A stretch of DNA of 64,000 nt. It comes from Phlegmacium glaucopus (lineage: Eukaryota > Basidiomycota > Agaricomycetes > Agaricales > Cortinariaceae). The notes beneath the pieces are model-generated. The model saw only the letters and a program-made list of their open reading frames with translations. It was not told where the DNA came from and did no database searches. The translations under genes were made by a program, and so were the position numbers. Of this stretch, positions 10,098-21,900 are shown piece after piece. The stretch lies in NCBI GenBank assembly GCA_015039465.1, contig MU130477.1, positions 1,146,718 through 1,210,717 of the forward strand, written 5' to 3'. Positions within the stretch are counted from its first letter, which is position 1; the number at the start of each line of letters is the position of its first letter.

Positions 10098-11431
10098 TTA
10101 CGTCAACAATCTCCCATGCTCCTCCAAATCCGACTCACGAGTTCGAGGAGGCTTATTGGTCCTCCAATTGAATGATTTCGAAAGGCTAGCCGAAAGCTCG
10201 CCAACATCCCAATCCTTCACCCGGTATATAGCAGGCTTTTTATCATTAATGAGGTCACTCCTGATCCGATGCTCTAGATCCACCACAACTGATATGGCAG
10301 CAAAGGTTATAAACACCGAAGCGAGTACCGTGCTGGCGGCGATCATGAACATGATGATCATTTGCAGTTTAGCTGCCTGTTGGACAGAAGATCCTCCGAG
10401 AATAGCGCCTGTCATCATTCCTGGGATAGCGATGATTCCTATGACACTAATGTCAGGTGTGGAAAAGCAATCAGAGCTAATGTCAAAGGAAGATAAAAAG
10501 AAGATAGCATTTTACCTCATACTGTTAATTGGAGGCGTAAGCGCTAGTTTTAGTGCTTGAATAGCAATAGGTCTGCAAGCCTCTATTCTGGTTGCCCCGA
10601 AAGCGAGATAAATTTCGATTTTATCCCTATTCTCCCTAGATAATAAAATCCCATTGCATAAGTATAAACTTGAATGAGCTAAAAATCATTTCGAACATAC
10701 TGGAATTCCCTGAGGATGTAAGTATTAGCGACAACTATTCCCGACACGGATGCACCGCAAAGCATGCCAACTATCGGGACTAAACAAGAGTAAAAATGAC
10801 GTGTTAACTTTCAATGTCGAATCGAAAATTGAGCCGGCTAGCCTCTTACTAAAATGGATTGGGGTCCAGAATGGATTAACAGACATCGCGAACTTGGTAC
10901 CAAGCATTGCGATCGGTATAGTTGAACCAAGCATTGCAATCAACACAGCAGGGAACTTTTTGAAATAAGATATACGTTTCAACTCTGGAGAAAATTTGGC
11001 TGTACGTACCATATAATTAAATCGTCTCGAAGATTTGTTTATAACTGGAGAAAGGAGGGTTTAGTCGTACCTTGTCAAACAAACATATCAGGCGCTGACG
11101 TACCCGTCTCGAAAGTCCCCAAGAAGTTCAACACGACTAAAAGTCAACAAATTCGAGTCCGGCACTCTGAATTAAAAGACAGAAGAAACGCACAGCAAAT
11201 AAGAGCAACAAGCCAGGGATTCTCAGTCTCAAACACCTTTTGCAGAATTGTTGCAACCAGAGCTAGTTGCCCAATGCATCGCAAAGCCGCAATAAGGAGG
11301 GATAATCCAATTCCCAACCTGAGTACGGTCGAGACGCCAATATCGAAAAGGATGAAAGCTAAAGCTATCGCAACATTAATCCATGATAGGTTGTCACTAC
11401 CCACTGGGATGTCGCCTTCTGGGTTCTGCAT
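10098..11431 (-). CDS. UPF0014 family membrane protein (FetB-like permease)
   Basis: A multi-pass membrane protein of the UPF0014 family, whose bacterial member FetB is the membrane part of an iron-export ABC transporter. The role in fungi is not established. Seven exons can be joined in frame. Their hallmark segments in order are: LSWINVAIALAFILFD, LGIGLSLLIAALRC, NPWLVALI, VLNFLGTFET, INKSSRRFNYM, FPAVLIAMLGSTIPI, MSVNPFWTP, PIVGMLCGASVSGIVVA, ENRDKIEIYLAFGA, EACRPIAIQALKLALTP, VIGIIAIPGMMTGAILGG and a conserved EHRIRSDLI near the C-terminus. The first intron uses donor T/GTGCGT (phase 1). Start is the ATG at 11431 (MQNPEGD); the frame is open upstream to a TTG at 11527 but lacks an ATG. 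A soluble tail of about 45 residues follows the last membrane segment. Confidence 0.87.
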
Positions 11432-12220
11432 CCTCAGCTCCTGGAAGGGGGTGGGGGGCTGCGAAGCTTTCACTGTTCTACTTCCGGTTAGGGTTTCGAG
11501 GTTGTATGTGAACGTTTGAACATTCAAAAGTCATGGAATGCGTGGAAGAACTCAACGGCCCTCCGGGAATTTTAAATAGTGATCGGCCTGAAAGCCGCGG
11601 CTGCGGCCCGGCTTCCCAGGGCTCAATCAAGGTTTGGTTGGTATGGCCTACTTCATATATTATTGACAATGATATGCTTAAAAACCTATTAACGAGTGAG
11701 CCTTTGGCAACCTTTTAGTCTGAATTTGAAAAACTTCGCTCATGCAACTCATTGAGCTAGGTCTTTTCTTTTATATTCCAGGACTTTTTAGACAGTTTAT
11801 TTACATGAAACTGAAAATATGCTAAACCGCGGCTCATACCACGGTTGAGATTTTCAAAAACCTTGTGCTGCCTTGCGAGCCTTCGCAGACAGCGTCGGCT
11901 CTGACAGCTTCCGGCTTTGAAGCCGGGCTTTCCCCCCCAGGATAGCCCAGGATCAATCGCAACTGCAAGTTATAAATAGTTTATCATGAACGTTTCTCAA
12001 TACACACCACGTGAAAAGTAAAAATAGTGCTGGATAAGTGGATTAGCCAATTGGAAAGCTACAATAGCTAAGCATAACTTATAAGCTCTGCTGACAAACG
12101 ATCTCACATTGCGACCTATCGCGACATATGTACAGTCAGACTGTCTCAGACAATCTCATTATGTAAAAGGTATATATATATAAATTGACTTTCGATAACG
12201 ACTCAAAAGTTCCTCAGAAC
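11432..12220. promoter_or_regulatory. Divergent intergenic region
   Basis: This region separates the minus-strand UPF0014 gene from the plus-strand enoyl reductase. A TATA-like run, GTATATATATATAAA, lies at about 12170-12184, some 40-50 bp before the ATG at 12221. GC-rich blocks at about 11590-11630 and 11900-11950 share a GCCGGGCTTTCCC-like text. No gene is seen. Confidence 0.45.
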
Positions 12221-13510
12221 ATGGCACCCTCTACTCAAAAAGCTCTTCTCCTTGACGAGAAATTCGGAAATTTTGCCGTCAACACTATACCAGTTCCAAC
12301 CCCAGGTCCTGGTGAAATCCTGGTGAAAGTACAGGCGGCTTCATTAAACCCCGTGGACTGGAAGAAGCATAAATATGGCGTCTACATCGAATCGTACCCG
12401 ACCATCCTTGGCACAGATATTTCTGGAGATGTGGAGGAAGTCGGTCAAGGTGTAACCGATCTCAAAAAGGGTGATCGTGTGTGAGTTTTAATCGCTAGAT
12501 TATCTATCGATAGCTCATCACCACCTTAAAAAAAAGTGTCCTACAGGGTCAATTTAAGAATAATTATGCAGGATTTCAGCAGTATGCACTTGGAGTTGCT
12601 ACGGCTGTTGCCAAGGTCGATGATCGGGTCCACTTTATCTCCTGATTGATTACTCATACTAATAACAATAATATTTTTTTTCGATTAGATTCCTTCCAAC
12701 ATTTCCTACGATGAAGCTGCTACTTTGCCTGTCGCCCTCACGTCGCCGTTTGTTGGTTTGTACAATCAACAACCTCATGGCTGTGGGCTAGTTCCACCTG
12801 TCACTCCCGAGGGTAAGGGAAAGTACGCTGGAAACCCCATCGTCATCCTCGGTGGATCCGGTTCAGTTGGCCAGAATGGTGAGTTGAAAATACCAAACTT
12901 GTCTAAAAAAATCATCATAACATCAAAAAAAACCCAATGAAGCTATTCAATTTGCGAAACTTTCTGGTTTCTCGCCCATCATCACCACTGCGTCTCTCGG
13001 TCACGTCGAGTTTCTCAAGTCTCTCGGCGCAACTCATGTCATTGATCGTAGTGTTTCCGCCTCTGCTCTAGCATCTGAAGTCGGCAGGATCACCCAAAAT
13101 GCGCCTATCAAATATGCAGTCGATTCTGTCTCCCTAGCAGACACACAGCAAGCCGCATACGACCTCCTTGCTCCCGGCGGTCAACTTGCTATTTTCCTTG
13201 GAGTAGCAGTAAAACCGGTCGAAGGGAAGAGGATCTTCTCCGTTGTTGGGTTTGCAAGGCACCCACCCAATGTCGAGCTGCTCGAAACGCTGTATCACGA
13301 CAACCTTGAGCGATTACTGGAGGAAGGCGCTATTAAGGTAAGGCCATGGCCCTGAAATTGTTCTTTACTGACCCGCATGGATTCCGTTAGCCAAACCGAC
13401 CTGAAGTATTGCCGGGCGGTCTCGAAGGAATACCTGATGGGTTGAAACGATTGGAGGCTGGCAAAGTCTCACGATCGAAGCTGGTTGCTCATCCACAGGA
13501 AACGACGTAA
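12221..13510 (+). CDS. Medium-chain dehydrogenase/enoyl reductase, paralogue 1
   Basis: A zinc-independent MDR oxidoreductase of the ToxD-like/trans-enoyl reductase type, using NAD(P)H; the substrate is unknown. The N-terminal GroES-like half has PGPGEILVKVQAASLNPVDW, GTDISGDVEEVG and the VLQGQFKNNYAGFQQYALG segment. The Rossmann half has the nucleotide-binding motif ILGGSGSVGQ, then AIQFAKLSGFSPIITTAS. The C-terminus is SRSKLVAHPQETT. Introns fall after DRV (phase 2, ending AAAAAAAAG), after AVAK (phase 0), after GSVGQN (phase 1) and after EEGAIK (phase 0). All joins keep frame and match the intron positions of the paralogue at 17296-18581. No catalytic-zinc Cys/His ligands are apparent. Confidence 0.85.
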
Positions 13511-13659
13511 ATCATCAAAGAATCGACGTTCTTGTTTTTTTGTTCAAAGTGGAAAGTTAGCCTTATCCAGGCTCGATGATGTAAATCTGAAATTCAGTGT
13601 ATATATAGTATCTTGCATGATATATTATTTTTTGCCCCCTATAAGATCCAGACGAAAAA

Positions 13660-15201
13660 TCATACAAGCCCACTGCCTGCCATCTTCACGGTATCCCCTA
13701 CAACACGTACAATTTCACCCCACGCCCTTGCAAGGAGGCTGCCTTCAACTCTACCACCAGCAGCCTGGAGCCTCTTCCTTACAAGATCTGCATGACTCGC
13801 AGCAGTCGCAGCAACCCCATCCAAGCTCAACTGTCTCTTCCTTCGTCGCATCCGCAAAATGAAAGATAGCAGAGGAATGAGCAGGAACAAGACCAAAAAG
13901 GTTGTCATCCTCTTGCTTGTTAAATAAGGAGCTAGAGATACTCGGATCAAGTCGTATGTATTGAGATTGGCGGGACTCGCTGCTGCCTGGTGGCCCAAGG
14001 TCGATCGGGGGAGTGAGGAGTAGGCAGAGCTTGCTGAAGACGATGTCCGTGATTGTGAATGGGATCGGGTAGGTCGGTGGTTGCCGTTAGGAGCTAGATG
14101 GGTATGGAGTGCACGTGGTGTAGCTGTTCCGCTGGAAGTGACGGATGAGGATGATGAGAATGATTGGGTAAGGGAGGTTGATGCGGAAGGTGCGGATGAA
14201 CGATTGGTACCATGAGTTGAAGGAACGACTGTGTGTGTCGATGTGTTGGATAGAGAAGAGGATGAGGATGAACATGATGGGGTCGGTGAACAGGAACGCG
14301 GAGGCGTTGACGTTGAAGTCAGCAGCGGTACGGCCTTGAATGGTTGACGAACAGCCATTGCTTGAGTATACAGAGAGTTGAGAGACGTTCTGAGATTCTA
14401 TATAAGGAGTTGAGCGAATATGACTAACGATAAATATGATGCAAACTATACCTCTCGCCGTTGTGACGGCAGCTCGCTTTCGTATTCCAGAAACTCTTTG
14501 GCATACTCCCATTGTTCCAGTTTCGGCAATATATGCAGAGTGTATAATTCCAAAGTCTTCTCATATCCATCACCTTCGGGTTCTGCTGGTGGGTCTAATG
14601 AATAATGTGGCTCGCGACGAGCAAGCCAATCTTCAATGACAACCCGACCGATGTCCGGGGCGTCTATCTTTAACGTGCAATATACCAGCGTGGAGAGAAC
14701 TTGATATGGGAGGTAGGCGGGGTTTAGAACCGTCTTCGAAAGGCCCCCATTAGAAGGTGTGAACAAGGCCAGAGAACGGGAATAAATCGAGGTAGCAAGA
14801 GCCTGCGGAGACTCCATAAGATTTGTACGTAAAGTTTCTGGTAGTGACACTGTAGATGATGGTGGGGATGTATAGACTGTGGACTCAAAGGTGATCCGTA
14901 GAATGTCCCACTTCCGACGATGGTCAGAAAGGGAGTCGGGTACGGCATTTGGAGGATTTAACAAAGCGAAAGCTGATTGAAGAAGAGAATATGTGAGGGT
15001 GATGTCGCGAAGAACGAAAGCTCGTGCCGCGCGGTTATACAGTGAGCGTAATGCCGCAGCTTTGGAAGTCTGCGCCATCGGAGGAGGCGGTGGTGTTGAG
15101 TCTGAAGTAGTAACTGATGAAGGTCTCAGATTGAAGGCCACCTTAAGAGGTAGTGGCGTCGTTCTCGACGATTTTGTGATTGTGGTGGTTGCGGTTGGCA
15201 T
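13660..15201 (-). CDS. Putative tail-anchored or single-pass membrane protein, unrecognised
   Basis: Two exons, joined by a phase-0 intron at about 14397-14450 (donor GTATAG, acceptor TATAG), give a protein of about 495 residues. The N-terminal half is helical (SKAAALRSLYNRAARAFV and LTYSLLQSAFALL) and may be a repeat-like scaffold. The middle is a Ser/Thr/Pro-rich linker. A hydrophobic segment near the C-terminus (TTFLVLFLLIPLLSFIL) is followed at once by a basic cluster (RMRRRKRQ) and about 55 more residues. This plan resembles peroxin-26/APEM9-type anchors or other peroxisomal or ER membrane recruiters, but no diagnostic motif is visible. It converges on the enoyl reductase (stop 13510) with a 149 bp gap. 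Confidence 0.6.
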
Positions 15202-15613
15202 TGAGGAAGGCGTTAATTTTGGGACCCGGTAATTTCACATGGAATAAGGTCTTGTTGCACGTGACGCAACTACAACTGCAAGCGAGGTCGACTCTTTTGT
15301 CAATCACCTTGACTCCTCCTGACTCCTGTCCTTCTTTGTCAACAAAGGATGCCCTTGTCACAATCAGGACCCTGGATGAATTACCAACACGCGAAATAAA
15401 ATTGCATTTAGCAAAATGAAGTGTTTGACACCGCTCTTTTCACTCTAGGCAGACGCGACTAATGGCCTCGTGGCGGCTTTGTTTTGGGGGTGCCCGACTA
15501 CTAGTACAAAAGGGCTGACTTGGGATTCAGCTTCTTCTAAATACCTGTGTGGCTCTTTTGATTCTTACTATCTTGTACCCCTCTCCTCTAAAATTTCTTT
15601 CAACAAACAAAGC

Positions 15614-16959
15614 ATGGAAGCCCACCAGGTCCTTGGAATTCCCAAAGATGCCTCTGAAGAACAAGTTCGAGCAGCGTACAAAGCTCTTGTATGCCTTTGT
15701 AACTTCTAGTGTTTCGAGTTCCTTCGTCGTTGATTACTGCTCCATATTTCTAGGCGTTGAAATGGCATCCAGACCGTCAACTGCAAAATCGAGAACAAGC
15801 AACAAGCAAATTTGTAGAGGTTTGTCTCTCTAAACCATCTAGTATTCGTCAGCTCTCATAATGTCTTTTCAGATCAACAGAGCCAACAGAACTATGCTCC
15901 GTACTCTAACTCGCGCTCGTAGGGCAGGGAAATCTACCCGAGCCTGCCCAACGTCGGACCCTCCGCCCCCTTCCCCAGCAGCTTCTGCGTCTCATTGCGC
16001 GTCTTCGAAACAGCCGACGCGTTCTACGAGATCTCGAAGAAGCCCTTCTCAAAGTCCGACAAGTTCTCGTCCTCCCTCGTCCTCTCCAACCCACAGCTCA
16101 CAACCCTCGCGTACTCCTTCGTCATCTCAATCCCACGAGGATACCCCCTGTACATCTAGTTCCTCGGTTACCTCCTCTGTACCGTCTGACCCAGCCATGA
16201 ATGCAAAAGGCCCTGTCCTCGAGAAACATCATCATTATCAACCCAACACCTGTGATTCCAACCCCAAAACATTTCTTCGTCAATCTTACGACTCTCTAAC
16301 ATTCGACCCTGACTTCGTGGGGGACACTCTTCGTCCAGAACGATCGATTTTACGTGGTGCCGGTGCCGACGCTCCCAAAAAATGGGTTCATATTCTGAAC
16401 ATGACCCTGGATGAAATATATCAGGGGAAAACTTTCCATTTCCGATTAATCCGTTATACATTATCCGGCAAGAAAAGTGCTGTACCTTTAGACGTAACAG
16501 TGCCACTGGGAAGTCGGGATGGTACCGAAGTCATTATTACGAATGTTGGCAATGAACGTAAAGATGGCACGAGGCAAGACATCGTTTTCTTGGTGAAGGT
16601 GTTAAGACATAAATGCTTCAGTCGAGTTCATGATGATTTACTCTTGGAAGTCCGACTTCCTTGGGTTGACAGCTTGAACGAGAAGGAAGGAGAGGTTCGA
16701 CTCAATGGCATCGATGGGAAGGAATACGCCTTTTATGTCGATTTCTGCAAAACTGGGCTTCTCAGTGGCACAACTATCATTCCCAATGCTGGAATGCCTT
16801 GTCGCGTTGGGTTTGGGAGGGGTAGAATTATTATTCGGTTTGTTCTTTTTCACGATTGCCAATACCAGGCTAACCCACAGACTTTTCGGTAGATGGGAGA
16901 TTTCCTCGCCTTTATCATCTTGGGATACGATCAAACATGTGCTCAAGTTCAAATCCTGA
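15614..16959 (+). CDS. DnaJ/HSP40 co-chaperone (type II-like)
   Basis: About 391 residues in four exons (15614-15688, 15754-15819, 15873-16837, 16893-16959), all in frame. The N-terminal J domain begins EAHQVLGIPKDASEEQVRAA and has the essential HPD triad in LKWHPDRQ, just after intron 1. A Ser/Pro/Thr-rich linker of about 100 residues follows. Two beta-sandwich substrate-binding domains of the DnaJ C-terminal type come next: LDEIYQGKTFHFRLIRYTLS, LDVTVPLGSRDGTEV and EVRLPWVDSLNEKEGEV. The last intron replaces a frame-ending read-through with the canonical DnaJ end RWEISSPLSSW...LKFKS. No CXXCXGXG zinc repeats are present, so it is not type I. It should stimulate Hsp70 ATPase activity in the cytosol. 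The J domain is short after HPD and its later helices are poorly conserved. Confidence 0.82.
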
Positions 16960-17295
16960 TCGTTTAATCGGCTGATGATTGGGAAAATTTTACATAGAGA
17001 CCTTCAGATATAGATGGACCTCAGATGGCAGGCAGTTTAAGTACGTACCATATATGCATGTTCGTATATGATAGCGATGGGATATTAATATATAAGAGAA
17101 GTGGGATAGGAGAAATACAAAGAATCCATCCTCGACTTCGAATGAAAACAACTGGCCTGACATCTTGGCATCTGCAGTTTCTTTCTCGCCTCTTGATTCC
17201 TTGCTCCGTAATTGCCATGTGTAAAGTCATGTGCGCCCGCCTCTATAAAATGACTGAGACAGACACTGAGACCGACCTTAGACTTCCTTGCCATC

Positions 17296-18581
17296 ATGCC
17301 TTCAACACAAAAAGCCCTGCTCTTCGAGAAGGAAGAAATAAAGCCATCCCTTAAGACGGTCTCAGTACCCAAACCTGGTGCTGGGCAGCTCTTGGTGAAA
17401 ATAAAAGCAGTCTCACTGAACCCCATCGATTACAAGGCTCCCAAATGGGAAGGGTACATAGAGCAATTTCCTGCTGTCCTTGGACTGGATATTGCTGGGG
17501 ATGTCGAAGAAGTCGGCGACGGTGTCTCGGATTTTAAGAAAGGGGACCGAGTGTGAGTTTCGTTCTAGTCCTTACACTACAGGTCCCAGGTTATTAAATT
17601 ATTGTAATAGGGTCGTTCAAGGTAGTTACCGCAATGACTATGCGGGATTCCAACAGTACACTCTAGGCAATGCTGCGTCCACTGCAAAGGTAGGTTTAGT
17701 ATGATTGCATTATGAAAAGTTGTTCTTAATTGATTCTACCCTACCGAGTAGATCCCTTCTAACGTTTCATATGACCAAGCTTCTACTCTACCTGTCGTAC
17801 TTTCTGCTGCCTACACTGCATTGTACAACAAACATCCTCACGGATTAGGTTTTACACCACCCACTTCACCTGAATCATGGGGACAATATTCCGGCACGCC
17901 TATCGTTGTTTTCGGTGGAGCCGGTTCCGTAGGACAAATCAGTATGTATTTTTTTTAACTACTATTTGTACTTTGCATTCTAAATAACGGGAACGTCAGC
18001 TATTCAACTTGCGAAACTCTCCGGTTTCTCACCCATCATCACTACGGCATCACTTAACCACGCCGACTCACTTAAAACTCTCGGTGCGACCCACGTCCTT
18101 GACCGCAATCTCGACAGTGCCCATCTACGCTCTGAGATCAAGAAAATTACCAACGATGCTCCCATCAAGACCATAGTGGATGGCGTCTCTTTAGAAGCTA
18201 CCCAACAAGCAGCCTTCGATCTTCTTTCACCTGGAGGTCAAATGGTCGTATTCCTTGATCCTTTCCACCAGTCGACCGGAGACAAGAACGTCATTTATGC
18301 GGTTGGCGTTGCTACTCTTCATCAGAACATCAAGCTCTTCCAAACATTGTATCATGATTACCTCGAAGGATTTTTGAAGGAAGGCGTTCTCAAGGTAAGA
18401 AGATGATGTCACCCCTCTAAACCTCAAGGCCTAAAGCGCTCATTGTAACTACTTCGTTTAGCCCAACAGAGTTGAAGTCTTACCGGATGGGCTTGAAGGA
18501 ATTGACGAAGGGTTGACCCGATTGTCAGCGCACAAAGTATCAAGATCGAAGCTTGTTGCTCACCCGCAAGAAACGGCATGA
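17296..18581 (+). CDS. Medium-chain dehydrogenase/enoyl reductase, paralogue 2
   Basis: Close paralogue of the gene at 12221-13510, with the same intron positions. It has PGAGQLLVKIKAVSLNPIDY, GLDIAGDVEEVG, GSYRNDYAGFQQYTLG, the Rossmann motif VFGGAGSVGQ, SGFSPIITTASLNHADS and the same C-terminal SRSKLVAHPQET. It is predicted to be an NAD(P)H-dependent enoyl or quinone reductase of the ToxD-like group without structural zinc. Joins after DRV (phase 2), STAK (phase 0), GSVGQI (phase 1) and KEGVLK (phase 0) keep frame. The two copies are about 3.8 kb apart in the same orientation, separated by two unrelated genes. Confidence 0.86.
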
Positions 18582-18968
18582 GTTTTTTTTTTCAGTCAAT
18601 AAACGTCCAACGTGTAAAATCATATATGTATTACGATTTATTGTTGTATTTTTCTTCGATTATGGTTTTCCCCCTCTGTATTTTTATCTCGATTCAATGA
18701 ATTTCCCTGCATCTTGACTCTTTCCCTTTCTATGAAGGGGTAAGTGGCTATTCAATGGTCGGTTCTTAATTTAAGATCATTCACGGCTACATCTTGGCTG
18801 CGATTCTGAAAGAAAAATAGTTGTCCCCAAGCTGATTGAGCTTGGAACTCATTGATACAAGAATACTGGGCTGTATCTCTAACATGTTCACATTATGTAA
18901 GGTCCATATATTTGACACAAAATACTCCATATACTATTTACAATAATTATCAATACTACCCTCAAACT
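18582..18968. other. Convergent 3' intergenic region
   Basis: This 387 bp gap separates the stops of the plus-strand enoyl reductase and the minus-strand ABC transporter. It is AT-rich with poly-T stretches and presumably holds both 3' UTRs and polyadenylation signals. No further feature was recognised. Confidence 0.5.
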
Positions 18969-21900
18969 TTATCGCTTCTCCTTCACGTAATAGTGCAAAG
19001 TGATATAACTCCCTGAAGTGAAAAGAACGAAGAAGATAGCCAGCAATGAAATGTTTGGCCACCAGAATGACTAACCAAGGGAAAAACGATGTGATGAGCA
19101 TATGTAGTAAAAGACTGATGGAGAAAAAAGAGATTACCTGAGCTCTCAACCCAAATGCTGACAAGATAGTAGCAGCTGGTAAATCAAGTTCGACTCCATA
19201 CTGAAGGTAACAAATAAAGAAAGATATGAGCAACTGCAGACCGATCGCTTCCAACCTCGTGGATAAAACTCACCTTGACCTCCTTCAACTGCAAATATCG
19301 TAGCTCATTCACAGTAAGCGCCTCAAACGCAGCATGGAAGAACGAGACATTATGTAACCATTGGAAAGCGGGGATCACACTGTTGCGGTTGATCAACAGA
19401 CCTGTGAATAACAGACTATTTCATGATAAACCAGTTCAACATCAATGAAACGTAGGAGGAGGGAGGGGAAAGGTTCACGAACTTGAACAACATGATCAAC
19501 GTGCCAACTAAACTCGCGACGCTGACGCTCGCAAATCCAATCGAGAGCCATAGTATCACACTCGCAGTAGTCAGATTGAAAAGAACAAGTGTCAACATGA
19601 ACTTCCAAAATGCGGGTACAGTGGGTACCAGCCCGACCAATCCATAAACAATCCCACCAAACATGAAAGGAGGTACGAGACGCAGGGGTAGTATATCACA
19701 AAGGATCTGCAGCATGGCCTGAGAAAAGGGCAGTCAGAGTTGGTTACTTGACGCACCTTGGCCGAAAAGTATGTGAATGATGAGTAATATCCATTCGATC
19801 TATATGTGAATCAGAGAATGCATAGACACAAAGCACTTTATTAACGCACCTTTCTCTCATGAACAAAATCCTTTCATTGGCAAACAGTCCAAGGCTCGAC
19901 AAACACGAGAACCCAAACAGTGCTAATGTGAAGAAAAAGATACCTGTAAAAACAGTGAGAAACGGAGGAAAGCAAACTAAAACTGATCAAGCAAACTCGT
20001 ACCCAGCCGATTTTGGAAACCTGCAATATCATTCCTAAGACCATGACGTGAGCATGAAATCAACCCACGATAGCAAATGGAAAACCTACGTGATATTATG
20101 GAAGAACAACCCACAGATGACTGTGTACAATCAACGACTCTCATCAAAACAATAAAGCATAATCCCAAAATCGAAACATACCAGCCAGTCCAATAGACGA
20201 CAAATAATGTGCTGCCAACAACGCCGGGTCACGATACATGTTCTTGAAGGCTCTTCCACTCAGAATCCTGAACTGGGTGCCCAAACTAGCCCTCTTCCGC
20301 CCTCTCAATATCGATGTCTCAAGTACCACATCCGGAAGCTCATTGCTCACACCACTACTAGCACCACCAGCATCAACCCCATTGTCTGTTCTAATCACGT
20401 CCCTTCTCAATTGTTCCCCTTCAGCCTTAATCCCAGCTGCGATATCGCTCCTTGCATAGGCATCAACCAAACTAATCAAGGCAGGTGCTAAAGGTGACCC
20501 TGCTGCATTCGTTTTCCTGCCTCCAACAATATTGACGACACCGTTGGAGATAACGGCTTCATAGATTTGAGAAGTCTTTCGTTTGAGGTAGTTTGTAGAG
20601 GACGATGTTGAACCTGCTGATGTGGGCCGTGTAGGCCGCATTTCCGTGTCGTCTTCAGGGTTATTAGACAGGAGAGATCGAACAGAGAGGGGGACAGAGT
20701 GTGGGGCGATAGGGAGCCCACGCTCTTCGTCTCCAAGGTTTGTGCGGTTGTCTGAAGTGGGAAAAATATCGATGGACGGTGTTCCGCTGCTTCGTGGTAC
20801 GGCACTAGCTTGCATAGTTAAATCAACTACACAACCCATTCAATACTCAATCCATCGCAGGAATGTAAGATGGTACGTACTCAAGAAATCGGCAATATTG
20901 AATCCAGCAGGACAAGGTTGACCAATCGACGTAAAGTAGTCTTGACATTTTGAGAATTCACCAGAGTATACCAACTTTCCAGCAGCGAGAAGGACGAGCT
21001 GATCAAAGAGGGAAACAATGTTGCTGCGAGGCTGGTGGATGGTAAAGACGACAGTACGGTTATAGTCCTTTGCTAAAGAAACAAGACTATCCACGACGTT
21101 GAAAGCATTGTACGCGTCCAACCCGCTTGTAGGTTCATCTAAGAATAGAATAGATGGAGACGTGACCAATTCACATGCAATCGAAACTCGGCGTTTCTCG
21201 CCACCCGAAATAGAACGACGACCTGCAAAGATGGAAATATCAATAAAAAAATAGAGAACATGGCTAGTAAGATTGAGAAGGGAACACACCGCTGTCGCCA
21301 ATTCTCATATCCTTGATTCCCAGAATCCCCAGCTCTTGCATAGTTTCCAACGTCCTAAACTTCTTGGCCTCAATACTCATCTCCCTCGGCAACCTCAACA
21401 GTGCACTATACAAAATCGTCTCATACACTGTCAAAGTGCTCATGAGTGTGTCTTCCTGATCCACAAAGCCAATAACATTCTTGAACTCCTCATCGGTGAC
21501 CTCTCTACCGTTAACAAGGGTTGTCCCGCTGACATTACCCCTCTTCCTTTTGCGAGCCACCAAGTCGAGGAATGTAGATTTGCCAGCACCCGACGCGCCC
21601 ATGATAGCCATGACTTGCCCAGGCTTAACCGAACCAGAGATATTATCCAGGATGGTACGGCTTCCGAGGGTATAGGTTATAGAAGAGAAATGAAGCGAAG
21701 CTGGTACATGATCCGTCATAAGCTTGGCGGCTTCGTTCTCTGGCAGACGGATCTGGGCAAAATCTCCGCCATTTCCAGTTCGGCCAGAATACCAGACGAC
21801 TAGGAAACATATTCAGCCCAGAAAAAGTAGATAAGAGATGGAAAACTCACTTGAAGATGCTATAAGCACGATTAAACAAGCACCAGCAGCGCTGAGTGCA

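Noticed and set aside
10725..11012. Separate small gene inside the UPF0014 locus
   Set aside because: The frame reads through introns. Its FPAVLIAMLGS and FWTP segments are exon 4 of the UPF0014 gene, and the continuation lies in another frame after splicing.
15906..16150. Alternative frames in the DnaJ linker that look protein-like
   Set aside because: Only the Ser/Pro-rich frame connects the J domain to the C-terminal domain through valid splice sites. The others end in stops without a partner exon.
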